This document shows, one piece after another, positions 1-7,298 of a DNA stretch of 8,091 nucleotides; the first letter of the stretch is position 1, and every line of letters starts with the position of its first letter. A model generated the notes under the pieces. It had not been told where the DNA came from and made no database searches. It saw only the letters and a list, made by a program, of their open reading frames with translations. This DNA comes from Acholeplasmatales bacterium. GTDB lineage: Bacteria > Bacillota_I > Bacilli_A > Acholeplasmatales > Anaeroplasmataceae. Location of the stretch: contig JAEELC010000144.1 in the NCBI GenBank assembly GCA_016288675.1, positions 1 through 8,091 on the forward strand. The letters are read 5' to 3'. Both the position numbers and the translations under genes were made by a program.

Positions 1-386
1 CAATGCGCCTTTATATAATTCATCATCCTAGTGATACTAATTTTGAAGAGGTTTTTTTAAAAATTGGCAGAGCAGATGCTTTCTTAAACGAAGTTAAAGA
101 GAAATATAAAGAAGCTTTTGCAGTATCTAATAATGAAACAGAGGCAGCTGTACTTGAATTAAGTAAAGAATTAAATAATTATTTATTAAAGGGCAATATA
201 AATTTATATGCAGCACGATTAGAGTACACATTCTTAAATATTTTTAAAAATAAAAGTTGGACTGAAAACTCAGCGCTTATTTATTTAAAGCTTTTGAGTC
301 TTATTTGTCCAACTATGTGTGAAGAAATATTTAAAAAAATTTTTAATGAATCATATTTAATATTTGAAGAATGGCCTATTTATTAG
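1..386 (+). CDS. Leucyl-tRNA synthetase-like protein, C-terminal part (cut by the window start)
   Basis: The reading frame is open to the left edge, so the ATG at 3 is probably internal. The visible 127 residues resemble the end of a class I aminoacyl-tRNA synthetase, closest to LeuRS. A segment reading RLYIIHHP matches the LeuRS stretch RLYxMFxGP after the KMSKS region. It is followed by the helical anticodon-binding domain (GRADAFLNEVKEKY, like GVEGAxRFLNRVW). The end, CPTMCEEIFKKIF...FEEWPIY, matches the LeuRS pattern TPHxxEELW...WPxYD. LeuRS joins leucine to tRNA-Leu in the cytoplasm. Unusually, the protein stops right after WPIY, where bacterial LeuRS normally continues for about 60 residues with a small C-terminal tRNA-binding domain. 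The similarity is clear in pattern but divergent, so this could be a second or degenerate LeuRS copy rather than the main enzyme. The gene ends inside the converging radical SAM gene (11-base overlap). Confidence 0.6.
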   Translation, partial: MRLYIIHHPSDTNFEEVFLKIGRADAFLNEVKEKYKEAFAVSNNETEAAVLELSKELNNYLLKGNINLYAARLEYTFLNIFKNKSWTENSALIYLKLLSLICPTMCEEIFKKIFNESYLIFEEWPIY

Positions 387-1314
387 GATTATAATGGTCG
401 CCTTGATATAGATTAAGCTTTCTAAACTTTTTATCTATTTCATCCATGACGACCATTTTTTTTATGGTCCAAAGAGGAGCTATTAAGTCCTCTTTAGGTG
501 CATCAGCTGATAAGCGATGTACGATAATGTCAGGACGTAAACGAGCTATTTGTTCAACAACTAAATCTGTATATTCATCTAGAGTAGGAAGATAGAAAGG
601 ATTATTTTCGTAGTCTTTTGCCATCTTTGTATCTTTTATTATACAAAGCTCATGAATTTTCACACCATCTATAGGTAATTCATTTATAAAATCAATTGTA
701 GAAAGCATATCATCTTTAGTTTCACCTGGAAGATAATTCATTATGTGTACTACAATTTCTATACCTGCATCATGCAATCTGTTTACGGCATCTTTAAACT
801 CAGCATTTGTGTGTCCTCTATTTATTAATTTAGAGGTAGCTTCATTTGAAGTTTGAAGTCCAAGTTCAACTTGAACTGGGCACTTTTTATTTAATTCCTT
901 TAAAAAATCAACTTTATCTTGTTCTAGGCAATCACAACGTGTAGAAATAGAAATACCAATGACATCTTTATCTAATTGTGTTGCACTTGTAAATAAAGGC
1001 TTTAATACATCTAGACTAGCGTATGTGTTTGTATTAGCTTGAAAATAAGGCATGTAATACGCATCAGGCCATTTTGTAGATATCATTTTTTTAATATCGT
1101 TAAATTGCTTTTCGATTGGGTCAAAACGATATCCTGCAAAATCTCCAGAGCCTAGACGTGAGCAGTATGTACAACCACCATATCCTTTTTTACCGTCTTT
1201 ATTAGGACATGTAAAATTCATATTTAAGCTTATTTTTACTACTTTTTTTCCATATTTAAATTTATAATAATTAGATAATGTATTATAATGTTTTTCATTT
1301 GTAAATAGATTCAT
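376..1314 (-). CDS. ytqA: Radical SAM protein, YtqA/YhcC (TIGR01212) family, probable tRNA-modifying MnmL
   Basis: From the chosen start this is 312 residues, the usual family size. The cluster-binding cysteines are Cys36, Cys48 and Cys51 in the family pattern CPNxDGxxGxGGCTYC, which binds the [4Fe-4S] cluster and S-adenosylmethionine. The TIM-barrel core follows with ISISTRCDCL, VELGLQT, NRGH and LPGET. The family-specific C-terminus reads HRLSADAPKEDLIAPLW, ending with YQGDHYNP. B. subtilis YtqA, named MnmL, has been linked to conversion of the cmnm5 group at the wobble uridine of tRNA, with the methyltransferase MnmM (YtqB) completing mnm5. That role is inferred here from family membership, and no mnmM is seen in the window. 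The ATG at 1314 was chosen because GGTGAT (1323-1318) sits just upstream. An in-frame TTG at 1380 has no ribosome binding site and falls in the proposed -35 box. Confidence 0.9.
   Translation of the reverse strand: MNLFTNEKHYNTLSNYYKFKYGKKVVKISLNMNFTCPNKDGKKGYGGCTYCSRLGSGDFAGYRFDPIEKQFNDIKKMISTKWPDAYYMPYFQANTNTYASLDVLKPLFTSATQLDKDVIGISISTRCDCLEQDKVDFLKELNKKCPVQVELGLQTSNEATSKLINRGHTNAEFKDAVNRLHDAGIEIVVHIMNYLPGETKDDMLSTIDFINELPIDGVKIHELCIIKDTKMAKDYENNPFYLPTLDEYTDLVVEQIARLRPDIIVHRLSADAPKEDLIAPLWTIKKMVVMDEIDKKFRKLNLYQGDHYNPNK
393..463 (+). terminator. Probable intrinsic terminator of the LeuRS-like gene, inside the convergent gene
   Basis: AATGGTCG at 393-400 is perfectly complementary to CGACCATT at 450-457. 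An inner stem pairs ATAGAT (408-413) with ATCTAT (433-438). A run of eight T follows at 456-463. The structure begins 7 bases after the LeuRS-like stop codon and lies antisense within the last 30 codons of the radical SAM gene. The loop between the outer arms is long, so efficiency is uncertain. Confidence 0.5.
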
Positions 1315-1350
1315 AAAATCACCAAACAAATAATAACACAAATATGAAAT

Positions 1351-1380
1351 TTTATAAATGTTAAATTTTATATTGCTCAA
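1351..1380 (-). promoter_or_regulatory. Candidate promoter of the radical SAM gene
   Basis: On the minus strand, TTGAGC (1380-1375) and TATAAA (1356-1351) are separated by 18 bases, about 37 bases upstream of the ATG at 1314. In such AT-rich DNA a TATAAA box is common by chance, so the -35 match and the spacing carry most of the weight. Confidence 0.4.
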
Positions 1381-1386
1381 ACTTTA

Positions 1387-1413
1387 TGATATAATATAAA
1401 AAAACGAAAGGAG
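1387..1413 (+). promoter_or_regulatory. Extended -10 promoter and ribosome binding site of the DUF1189-polC unit
   Basis: TGA directly before TATAAT (1387-1395) forms a perfect extended -10 element. No good -35 box lies 16-18 bases upstream. Transcription would begin near 1402, giving a leader of about 20 bases. AAAGGAG (1407-1413) is a strong Shine-Dalgarno site 7 bases before the ATG at 1421. The element lies back to back with the minus-strand promoter of the radical SAM gene. Confidence 0.65.
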
Positions 1414-1420
1414 CGACATT

Positions 1421-2200
1421 ATGTTAAAAAGAATTTATAATTCCTTAATCAGACCATCAAGAATAGCTTTATATTTCCAAAATAAGCTATATTTATCTTT
1501 TTTATATTTCTTATTTTTCTTTATTGTTGCTACCTTACCAGCTATTATTAAATACAACAATTCAGATAATTATTTAACAAGCTCTCAAGTTTTTTCTATT
1601 ATAGAAGATAAACCTAATGATACTAATGCTTCTTTTAAAGATTATGTTTTTAAATCTGATAAGGCCTTTAGCTTAAATTATGATAGTGTTACATATAATT
1701 TTGGTGAATCATTAGAAATTAAAAATAATACTACTGTAGTATTTGGAGAATCTAAGCTTACGATTTATCAAAATAAGAGCGCTCGTATAAGTGCCACTTA
1801 TAAAAATTTGAATGTTTCAGATTTTGAATTTGATAATATTAATAATGATTTAAATACTGATTTTTATGCATTTAAAAATATGATTAATTCTATTTATTAT
1901 GATTATTTTAGAGTATCTAATCTAATTTCAGATATATCATTATTTTTAGATGGATTTATTTATTCTGCAATAGTACTAATTCTTTTATATGTTTCATGTG
2001 GATTTCTTAATCCATACTTACGACCAAAACATAAAATTAATTTAGCAATATATTCTCAAACTTGGTTTTTTGTGATTTTATTTATTGAGAACTATCTTTC
2101 ATTTACATATTTAAGTATTTTAGGCTTAGTTATTAGTTTAATATGTTTAATTCGTTCATTATCTAGCATTAAAGTTGTTAAAGTCCCTAAGGAAAAGTAA
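1421..2200 (+). CDS. DUF1189-like integral membrane protein of unknown function
   Basis: This 259-residue protein has the DUF1189 family layout. A short cationic N-terminus (IYNSLIRPSRIALYF, like the family's SLYxPKxIAxFR) leads into one membrane segment at about residues 24-42 ending in a LPAII turn. A polar, Asn/Asp-rich domain of about 125 residues (45-170) is predicted to be outside the membrane. Three hydrophobic segments follow at about 172-195, 207-224 and 226-246, then a short basic tail. The membrane-topology reading comes from hydrophobicity by eye. The biochemical function of the family is not established, and no catalytic motif is visible. The gene sits 2 bases upstream of polC and shares its promoter, and AAGGA near its own 3' end is the polC ribosome binding site. 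Co-transcription with the replicase is therefore very likely, although a shared function does not follow from that. Confidence 0.65.
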   Translation: MLKRIYNSLIRPSRIALYFQNKLYLSFLYFLFFFIVATLPAIIKYNNSDNYLTSSQVFSIIEDKPNDTNASFKDYVFKSDKAFSLNYDSVTYNFGESLEIKNNTTVVFGESKLTIYQNKSARISATYKNLNVSDFEFDNINNDLNTDFYAFKNMINSIYYDYFRVSNLISDISLFLDGFIYSAIVLILLYVSCGFLNPYLRPKHKINLAIYSQTWFFVILFIENYLSFTYLSILGLVISLICLIRSLSSIKVVKVPKEK

Positions 2201-2202
2201 TT

Positions 2203-5200
2203 ATGAAATACATTGATATTATTAAAACAGAATCAAAGATTAATTTTGATTCAAATGATTTTCAAGTTAATAAAGTAGTAAAGAATGTGGAAAAAAGTAG
2301 CGTTTTAATAGACGTTACTTTTTCTCACGTTTTGGGAATTAATGAATATAAGGATTTTTATGATTTAAATAAACATATATTTATAGATAAATGCAACTTT
2401 AAGAGCTTTATAATAGATCTTAAATATAAGGATTATACTATCGAAAATAGCGAAGCTTTAGCTTATATTCATTATGCGATAAATTCGCTAGTTGCTGAAC
2501 GCCCTAGTTTTTCTTCATTTAGTGGCTTAAATATTTCTTTTAATAAAGATACTTATATTTTTGGTGTTGATAAGGATTCATTATTTTTAGAGGCTCAAGA
2601 TAAACCATTATTAGATAAATTAGCTGAGTACGGATTACATTATAATATTAAATTTGAGGTTGATCCTTCGCTTCAAAGCTTATCAAGCCTTAAGGAAGAA
2701 GAAACTAAGAATTTTATAAATGAAATTAACAGTCGTCCTAAGACAGTTGTAGTTAAAGAAGAGAACAAAGAAAAAACTAAAAAATTCTATAATTCTAGAC
2801 AAAAGATTGAAGTAACAGATATTACTCAAATTAAGGATATTCCGTTTGATCAAGGCTCTCTATTAACATATCAAGAACAAAATGGTTTACCTCATTTTAG
2901 AATTCAAGGCCAAATTTTTAAAATGGATGTAGCTAAAAAGAAGATTAGTTATTTAGTTAAATTATCAATTTATGATGGAACTGATTCAATTGTTTGTAAT
3001 AAATGGGCTAATGAGGAAGAAGTTAAACAAATAAATGAATGGAAAAATGGTGATGTCTTAGACATTGTTGGTAAGGCTGAATATTCACCATTTGAACGTG
3101 ATGTTGTAATTCAAATTGACCATATGAGCTTAATTGGGTCAACTAAGAAAGCTTCAAGAGAAGATAGCCAAGAGAAGAAATATGTTGAACTAATGGTTCA
3201 TACTAAGATGTGTAACCTAGATGGTTTAAATTCTGCTGATGAATATGTTAAGCAAGGATTAAAATTCGGAATGCATAGAATGGGATTTAGTGACTTATCT
3301 GGTTTATATTATATACCTGATATTTTACATCATTGGCCTAAGGGAGAAGAATTCCATCCTATTTATGGTGTTGAATTACCATTTATTGATGATCTTGCTT
3401 ATTCAATCACATTAACAAATGGTGATTATGATTTACGTAGTGCTACATATGTTGTATTTGACATTGAAACTACTGGTTTATCTCAAAAATATGATACTAT
3501 CATTGAAATATCTTGTATGAAAGTTAGAAGTGGAGCTATTATTGAAAAGCTAGACAGCTTTGTAAATCCACGTCGCTCAATTCCTGAATTTATTAGTGAT
3601 AAGACACATATTACTGATGATATGGTTGCTGATGCACCTTTCATTGAAGAAGTTTTACCTAAGTTTATGGAATTTGCAAAAGGTTGTATTCTTGTAGGTC
3701 ATAATGTTCAATTTGACACTGGTATGATTTATGAAGAAATGAGAAGACTTGGCATTCCTAAGATTAAATATCCTGCAATTGACACGGCTAACTTATTCAG
3801 AGCTTATTGTAACCCTGATGTTGATCCAGAACGTGGTGTTAAAAAGTTTAATCTTGAAGTTCTTGCAAAATATTTCAAGGTCCGTGAAGATCAACACCAT
3901 AGAGCTAATGATGACACTCGTGTTACAGAGGAATGCTTTGTACAAATGCTTGGGGATATGTATAAGCGTGGTATTTATAATTATAAAGATATTAATAAGC
4001 TTATAGATCCTTCTAACTTCTATAAATATGTTATTCCTTCAACAATAAATATTATTGCTAAAAACCAAGTTGGTTTTAAAAATTTATATAAATTATTGTC
4101 AGACTCTTTAACAATTCATTGCTTTGGCGATGCTAGACTTTTAAAATCTATTTTAAATAGATTTAGAGAAGGTTTATTAGTATATGAAGGTAATTATAGA
4201 TCAAATATCTTTGAATGGGCAATGAATAGAAGTGAAGAAGAAGTAATTGAAGAAATGAATTATCTTGATTTCGTTACTGTACTTCCTCCTTCTGCATATT
4301 ATCATTTAGCTACTGATGTACCAAATGGTGAACAAAGAATTAAAGAAAATATCTTACGGATTATTACGCTTGCAAAAAAAGCAGGAAAGGATGTATTAGG
4401 ACAATGCTGTCCATATTACATTGATCCTGATGATAAGAAATATCGTGATATTTTAATTGCCTCTCCTCAAATTGGTGGTGGATTATCACGTCTTGCATAT
4501 TACAAGGATTCACCATTTGCACATTTCCGTACAACTGATGAAATGTTATCTGAATTTGAATTTATCGGTAAACAAGAAGCTTATGATATAGTTGTAGAAA
4601 ATACTAATAAGATTGCAGATTTAGTTGAAGATATTAATGTATTCCCTAAAGATAATAAAGAAACTGGTGAACAAGCAATGAAAGCACCAGTTGATGACCA
4701 ATTTAGTGAATCTCTTGGTGTCCCTTCAATCGTTGAAGATATGAAGCGTATAGTTTATTCTAATCTAGACAAACTATATGGTCACGAACATGTTCATCCA
4801 ATTGTTCAAAAGAGACTTGATAGAGAAATGAATTCCATCATTGGTGCTGGATATTCATCTACTTACTATATGGCACATTTGATGGTACATAAATCTGTAG
4901 AAGATGGATATATGGTTGGTTCGCGTGGTTCAGTAGGTAGTTCATTTGTAGCTACAATGATGGACATCACTGAAATCAATCCTTTACCACCACATTATAG
5001 ATGCCCTCAATGTAAATTCCATGTCTTTAAAATGACAGATGATGAAAAGAAAGAATATGGAGTTTCTGATTTAGAAAAGCCATTTATGGCTGATTTAGAT
5101 AATATTTTATCTGGTTATGACTTACCTGATGCTGTTTGCCCATGCTGTGGTACCCCACTTGTTAAAGATGGTCATGATATTCCATTTGAAACATTCTTAG

Positions 5201-6711
5201 GATTCAATGGTGATAAAGTACCTGACATTGACTTAAACTTCTCAAGTGAATATCAAAGTAGAGCTCACGCTTTCATTAAGGAAGTATTTGGTGTAACACA
5301 TTCATTCCGTGCAGGAACTTTAGCTACTATTGCGGATAAGAACGCATTTGGTTATGTTAAAGCTTATGCAGAAAAGAAGAACCTACATTTACGTGCTTGT
5401 GAAATCGATAGAATTGCTAGTAAAATAATTGGTGTTAAACGTTCAACAGGTCAACATCCTGGTGGAATTGTAGTTGTACCAAAATATTTTGATATCTTTA
5501 GTGTTACTCCTATTCAATATGCATCTAATAATACAGATAACGAATGGATGACAACACATTATGATTATCACTCATTTGAGGAAAACCTTCTAAAACTAGA
5601 CTGTCTTGGACACGACGATCCTACAATGATTCGTTACTTTATGGATTATGTAAATAATCACCAAGAAAAATATAAATTTACTATTGCTCAAGAAATTCCA
5701 ATTGATGATCATAAGGTTTATCAAATGTTTGGTGGTACTTCAGTATTAAACCTAGATGAAAATGTAATAAAATCTAAGGTAGCATCATTTGCTGTGCCTG
5801 AATTTGGTACAACATTTGTACGTCAAATGCTAAATGATACTATGCCTAATACATTTGCTCAACTAGTTAAAATATCAGGTTTATCACATGGTACAAATGT
5901 ATGGCTAAATAATGCACAAGCATTAGTATTAGGAACAAGTGTAAATGGAAAAATACCATTTGCTGATGTTATAGGTTGTCGTGATGACGTTATGCTTGAC
6001 TTAATCAATATGGGATGTGACCCTAGTCAAAGTTTCCAAATTATGGAGTTTGTTCGTAAGAATAAGAAAGTAAAAGATCCTAAAAAATGGGAAGATTATA
6101 AAGCATACATGAGAGAAAAAAAGGTTCCAGAATGGTATATTTGGTCTTGTGAACGTATTGAATATTTATTCCCTAAAGCTCATGCAACTGCTTATGTATT
6201 AATGGCATTACGTATTGCTTGGTTTAAGATGTATTCACCTGCATTATTCTATTCAGGTTGGTTATCTAAGCGTGCTAAAGCTTATGATATTGAAACATTC
6301 CCAAAGAGTGTTGAAATGATTACTCAAAAGATTGACATGGTAAGCAGCAAAAAAGATAAGACTGCAAAAGATGATGATGTAGTTACTGCACTTGAAGTAG
6401 TACGTGAAGCTCGTGCTCGTGGTATAAAATTCTTACCTATTGATATTAATAAATCTGAAGCTAAGATTTTCACAGTAGTAGACGATGATACATTACGTAT
6501 TCCTTTTGTTGCAGTTGATGGATTAGGTGAATCTGCCGCTATTTCAATTGAAACAGCTCGCAATGAAAAGCCATTTACATCAATAGATGACGTAATGAAG
6601 CGTACTAGATTATCTAAGACATTATGTGAATATTTTAAGACTATTCACGCCTTTGGTGACTTACCAGAACATGATGAAGAAAAACTTGTTGGATTATTTA
6701 ATTTTATGTAA
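2203..6711 (+). CDS. polC: DNA polymerase III alpha subunit PolC, Gram-positive type, with 3'-5' exonuclease
   Basis: PolC is the main replicative polymerase of low-GC Gram-positives. At 1502 residues it is slightly longer than the usual 1430-1460. The domains are in canonical order. A poorly conserved N-terminal region (1 to about 195) and an OB-fold (about 228-310, FRIQGQIFKMD) come first. The first half of the PHP domain (327-400) is followed by an embedded DEDDh exonuclease (about 416-590) with Asp420, Glu422, Asp505, His566 and Asp571. The second PHP half is about 620-760. The polymerase core has GSRGSVGSSF (906-915), a zinc site of Cys934, Cys937, Cys979 and Cys982, catalytic Asp1008/Asp1010 in PDIDLNFS, and Asp1133 in KLDCLG. 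The polymerase and exonuclease sites look complete, but most expected PHP metal ligands are replaced. The C-terminus (KLVGLF) may be a degenerate sliding-clamp motif. AAGGA (2189-2193) lies 9 bases before the ATG. Confidence 0.98.
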   Translation: MKYIDIIKTESKINFDSNDFQVNKVVKNVEKSSVLIDVTFSHVLGINEYKDFYDLNKHIFIDKCNFKSFIIDLKYKDYTIENSEALAYIHYAINSLVAERPSFSSFSGLNISFNKDTYIFGVDKDSLFLEAQDKPLLDKLAEYGLHYNIKFEVDPSLQSLSSLKEEETKNFINEINSRPKTVVVKEENKEKTKKFYNSRQKIEVTDITQIKDIPFDQGSLLTYQEQNGLPHFRIQGQIFKMDVAKKKISYLVKLSIYDGTDSIVCNKWANEEEVKQINEWKNGDVLDIVGKAEYSPFERDVVIQIDHMSLIGSTKKASREDSQEKKYVELMVHTKMCNLDGLNSADEYVKQGLKFGMHRMGFSDLSGLYYIPDILHHWPKGEEFHPIYGVELPFIDDLAYSITLTNGDYDLRSATYVVFDIETTGLSQKYDTIIEISCMKVRSGAIIEKLDSFVNPRRSIPEFISDKTHITDDMVADAPFIEEVLPKFMEFAKGCILVGHNVQFDTGMIYEEMRRLGIPKIKYPAIDTANLFRAYCNPDVDPERGVKKFNLEVLAKYFKVREDQHHRANDDTRVTEECFVQMLGDMYKRGIYNYKDINKLIDPSNFYKYVIPSTINIIAKNQVGFKNLYKLLSDSLTIHCFGDARLLKSILNRFREGLLVYEGNYRSNIFEWAMNRSEEEVIEEMNYLDFVTVLPPSAYYHLATDVPNGEQRIKENILRIITLAKKAGKDVLGQCCPYYIDPDDKKYRDILIASPQIGGGLSRLAYYKDSPFAHFRTTDEMLSEFEFIGKQEAYDIVVENTNKIADLVEDINVFPKDNKETGEQAMKAPVDDQFSESLGVPSIVEDMKRIVYSNLDKLYGHEHVHPIVQKRLDREMNSIIGAGYSSTYYMAHLMVHKSVEDGYMVGSRGSVGSSFVATMMDITEINPLPPHYRCPQCKFHVFKMTDDEKKEYGVSDLEKPFMADLDNILSGYDLPDAVCPCCGTPLVKDGHDIPFETFLGFNGDKVPDIDLNFSSEYQSRAHAFIKEVFGVTHSFRAGTLATIADKNAFGYVKAYAEKKNLHLRACEIDRIASKIIGVKRSTGQHPGGIVVVPKYFDIFSVTPIQYASNNTDNEWMTTHYDYHSFEENLLKLDCLGHDDPTMIRYFMDYVNNHQEKYKFTIAQEIPIDDHKVYQMFGGTSVLNLDENVIKSKVASFAVPEFGTTFVRQMLNDTMPNTFAQLVKISGLSHGTNVWLNNAQALVLGTSVNGKIPFADVIGCRDDVMLDLINMGCDPSQSFQIMEFVRKNKKVKDPKKWEDYKAYMREKKVPEWYIWSCERIEYLFPKAHATAYVLMALRIAWFKMYSPALFYSGWLSKRAKAYDIETFPKSVEMITQKIDMVSSKKDKTAKDDDVVTALEVVREARARGIKFLPIDINKSEAKIFTVVDDDTLRIPFVAVDGLGESAAISIETARNEKPFTSIDDVMKRTRLSKTLCEYFKTIHAFGDLPEHDEEKLVGLFNFM

Positions 6712-6730
6712 AAAATAATAATATATAAAC

Positions 6731-6774
6731 AAAAAGAGATTCTATAAAATTAAAATTGATAGAATCTTTTTTTT
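6731..6774 (+). terminator. Intrinsic terminator after polC
   Basis: AGATTCTAT (6737-6745) pairs perfectly with ATAGAATCT (6759-6767) around a 13-base loop. The stem can be lengthened by a G-T pair and by A-T pairs between 6731-6735 and the T tract. Eight T follow at 6767-6774. It lies about 20 bases after the polC stop codon and closes the DUF1189-polC unit. Confidence 0.85.
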
Positions 6775-6824
6775 GTTTGTTTGAATAATAATCAAGTAAA
6801 TGGAATCTACAAAAGTCACTTAAC

Positions 6825-6906
6825 AATTTTTTTAAAAAATAAAAATAACTACTTGACTTTACCACCCCCCCATAAAACTATACTAAAAGTAGAAGTTTAG
6901 AGGGAG
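6825..6906 (+). promoter_or_regulatory. Promoter region with C7 spacer tract and ribosome binding site of the C39 remnant
   Basis: An A/T block (6825-6846, T7 followed by A6) resembles an UP element and sits just before TTGACT (6853-6858), a good -35 box. TATACT (6879-6884) is the best -10 box, but the spacer is 20 bases instead of the preferred 17. The spacer includes seven consecutive C (6865-6871). AGGGAGAG (6901-6908) is the ribosome binding site for the ATG at 6917. TCAAGTA (6792-6798) and TACTTGA (6850-6856) form an inverted repeat that overlaps the -35 box and might bind a regulator. The boxes are assigned by eye. Confidence 0.5.
6865..6871. repeat. Homopolymeric C7 tract in a promoter spacer
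   Basis: Seven consecutive C residues occur in strongly AT-rich intergenic DNA, between the likely -35 and -10 boxes of the peptidase-transporter remnant. Changes in the length of such a tract would alter promoter spacing. Confidence 0.9.
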
Positions 6907-6916
6907 AGTAGTTAGT

Positions 6917-7298
6917 ATGAAGTACTATAATGTTAGACAATTGGATCAAACTGATTGTGCTGGTGCTTGTTTAGCGTCAGTATCTTTTTATTACGGTAAA
7001 GAGATTACTATTACTAAGCTTAGAGATATTTGTGGTACTGATATTAAAGGCACATCAATGAATGGCCTTCTTTTAGGTGCTAAAAAAAATAGGTTTTGAT
7101 GCTAAATGTGTAAGATGCACCAAAGAACAATTATTAAATGAAAAATTACCATGTCCATTTATCGCTCATGGCATTACAAAATATGGTATGAGCCATTTTG
7201 TTGTCGTTTATAAAATTACTAAAAAATATTTGATTATTGGAGATCCCTCCAAAAAAAAGAAGATAAAGCTAGAAGACTTCTTTAACTTTTTTGATTAG
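6917..7298 (+). pseudogene. C39 (double-glycine leader) peptidase domain of a bacteriocin-type ABC exporter, frameshifted
   Basis: The two reading frames 6917-7099 and 7077-7298 together form a complete C39 peptidase domain of about 127 residues. This is the N-terminal module of peptidase-containing ABC transporters, which cut double-glycine leaders from bacteriocins, lanthipeptides or pheromones during export. The motif QLDQTDCAGACLA gives catalytic Cys14 with the oxyanion Gln8. After the shift, His (MSHFVVVY, codon 7194-7196) and Asp (IGDPS) complete the triad. The frame breaks at an A8 tract (7082-7089). With seven A, GAKK would run straight into IGFDAK, while in the present frame a TGA follows three codons after the A tract. 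After LEDFFNFFD comes a TAG at 7296, exactly where the membrane domain should begin. It may be dead, or it may be rescued by slippage as a standalone protease. No precursor peptide gene is seen nearby. Confidence 0.85.
7082..7089. repeat. A8 tract at the frameshift site
   Basis: Eight A residues sit exactly where the C39 reading frame breaks. Loss of one A, or a transcript lacking one A, joins the two halves. A second A8 tract at 7251-7258 lies inside the same domain and does not break the frame. Confidence 0.9.

Noticed and set aside
1315..1380. Longer radical SAM protein starting at TTG 1380
   Set aside because: The extra 22 residues match nothing in the family, no ribosome binding site precedes the TTG, and the segment holds the likely promoter.
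3749..4006. 85-codon frame inside polC, plus strand
   Set aside because: It lies entirely in the exonuclease part of polC in another frame, with no family features. It is a shadow of polC.
6324..6563. 79-codon frame antisense to the polC 3' end
   Set aside because: The composition is that of the reverse of the polC codons, with no ribosome binding site or recognisable motif.
6775..6916. Small precursor peptide gene upstream of the C39 remnant
   Set aside because: I looked for a double-glycine leader peptide. The only ATG-initiated frame noticed is seven codons long (from about 6800).
7077..7298. Independent gene starting at GTG 7077
   Set aside because: The sequence continues the C39 domain begun at 6917, with the frame changed at the A8 tract. 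The GTG lacks a ribosome binding site.
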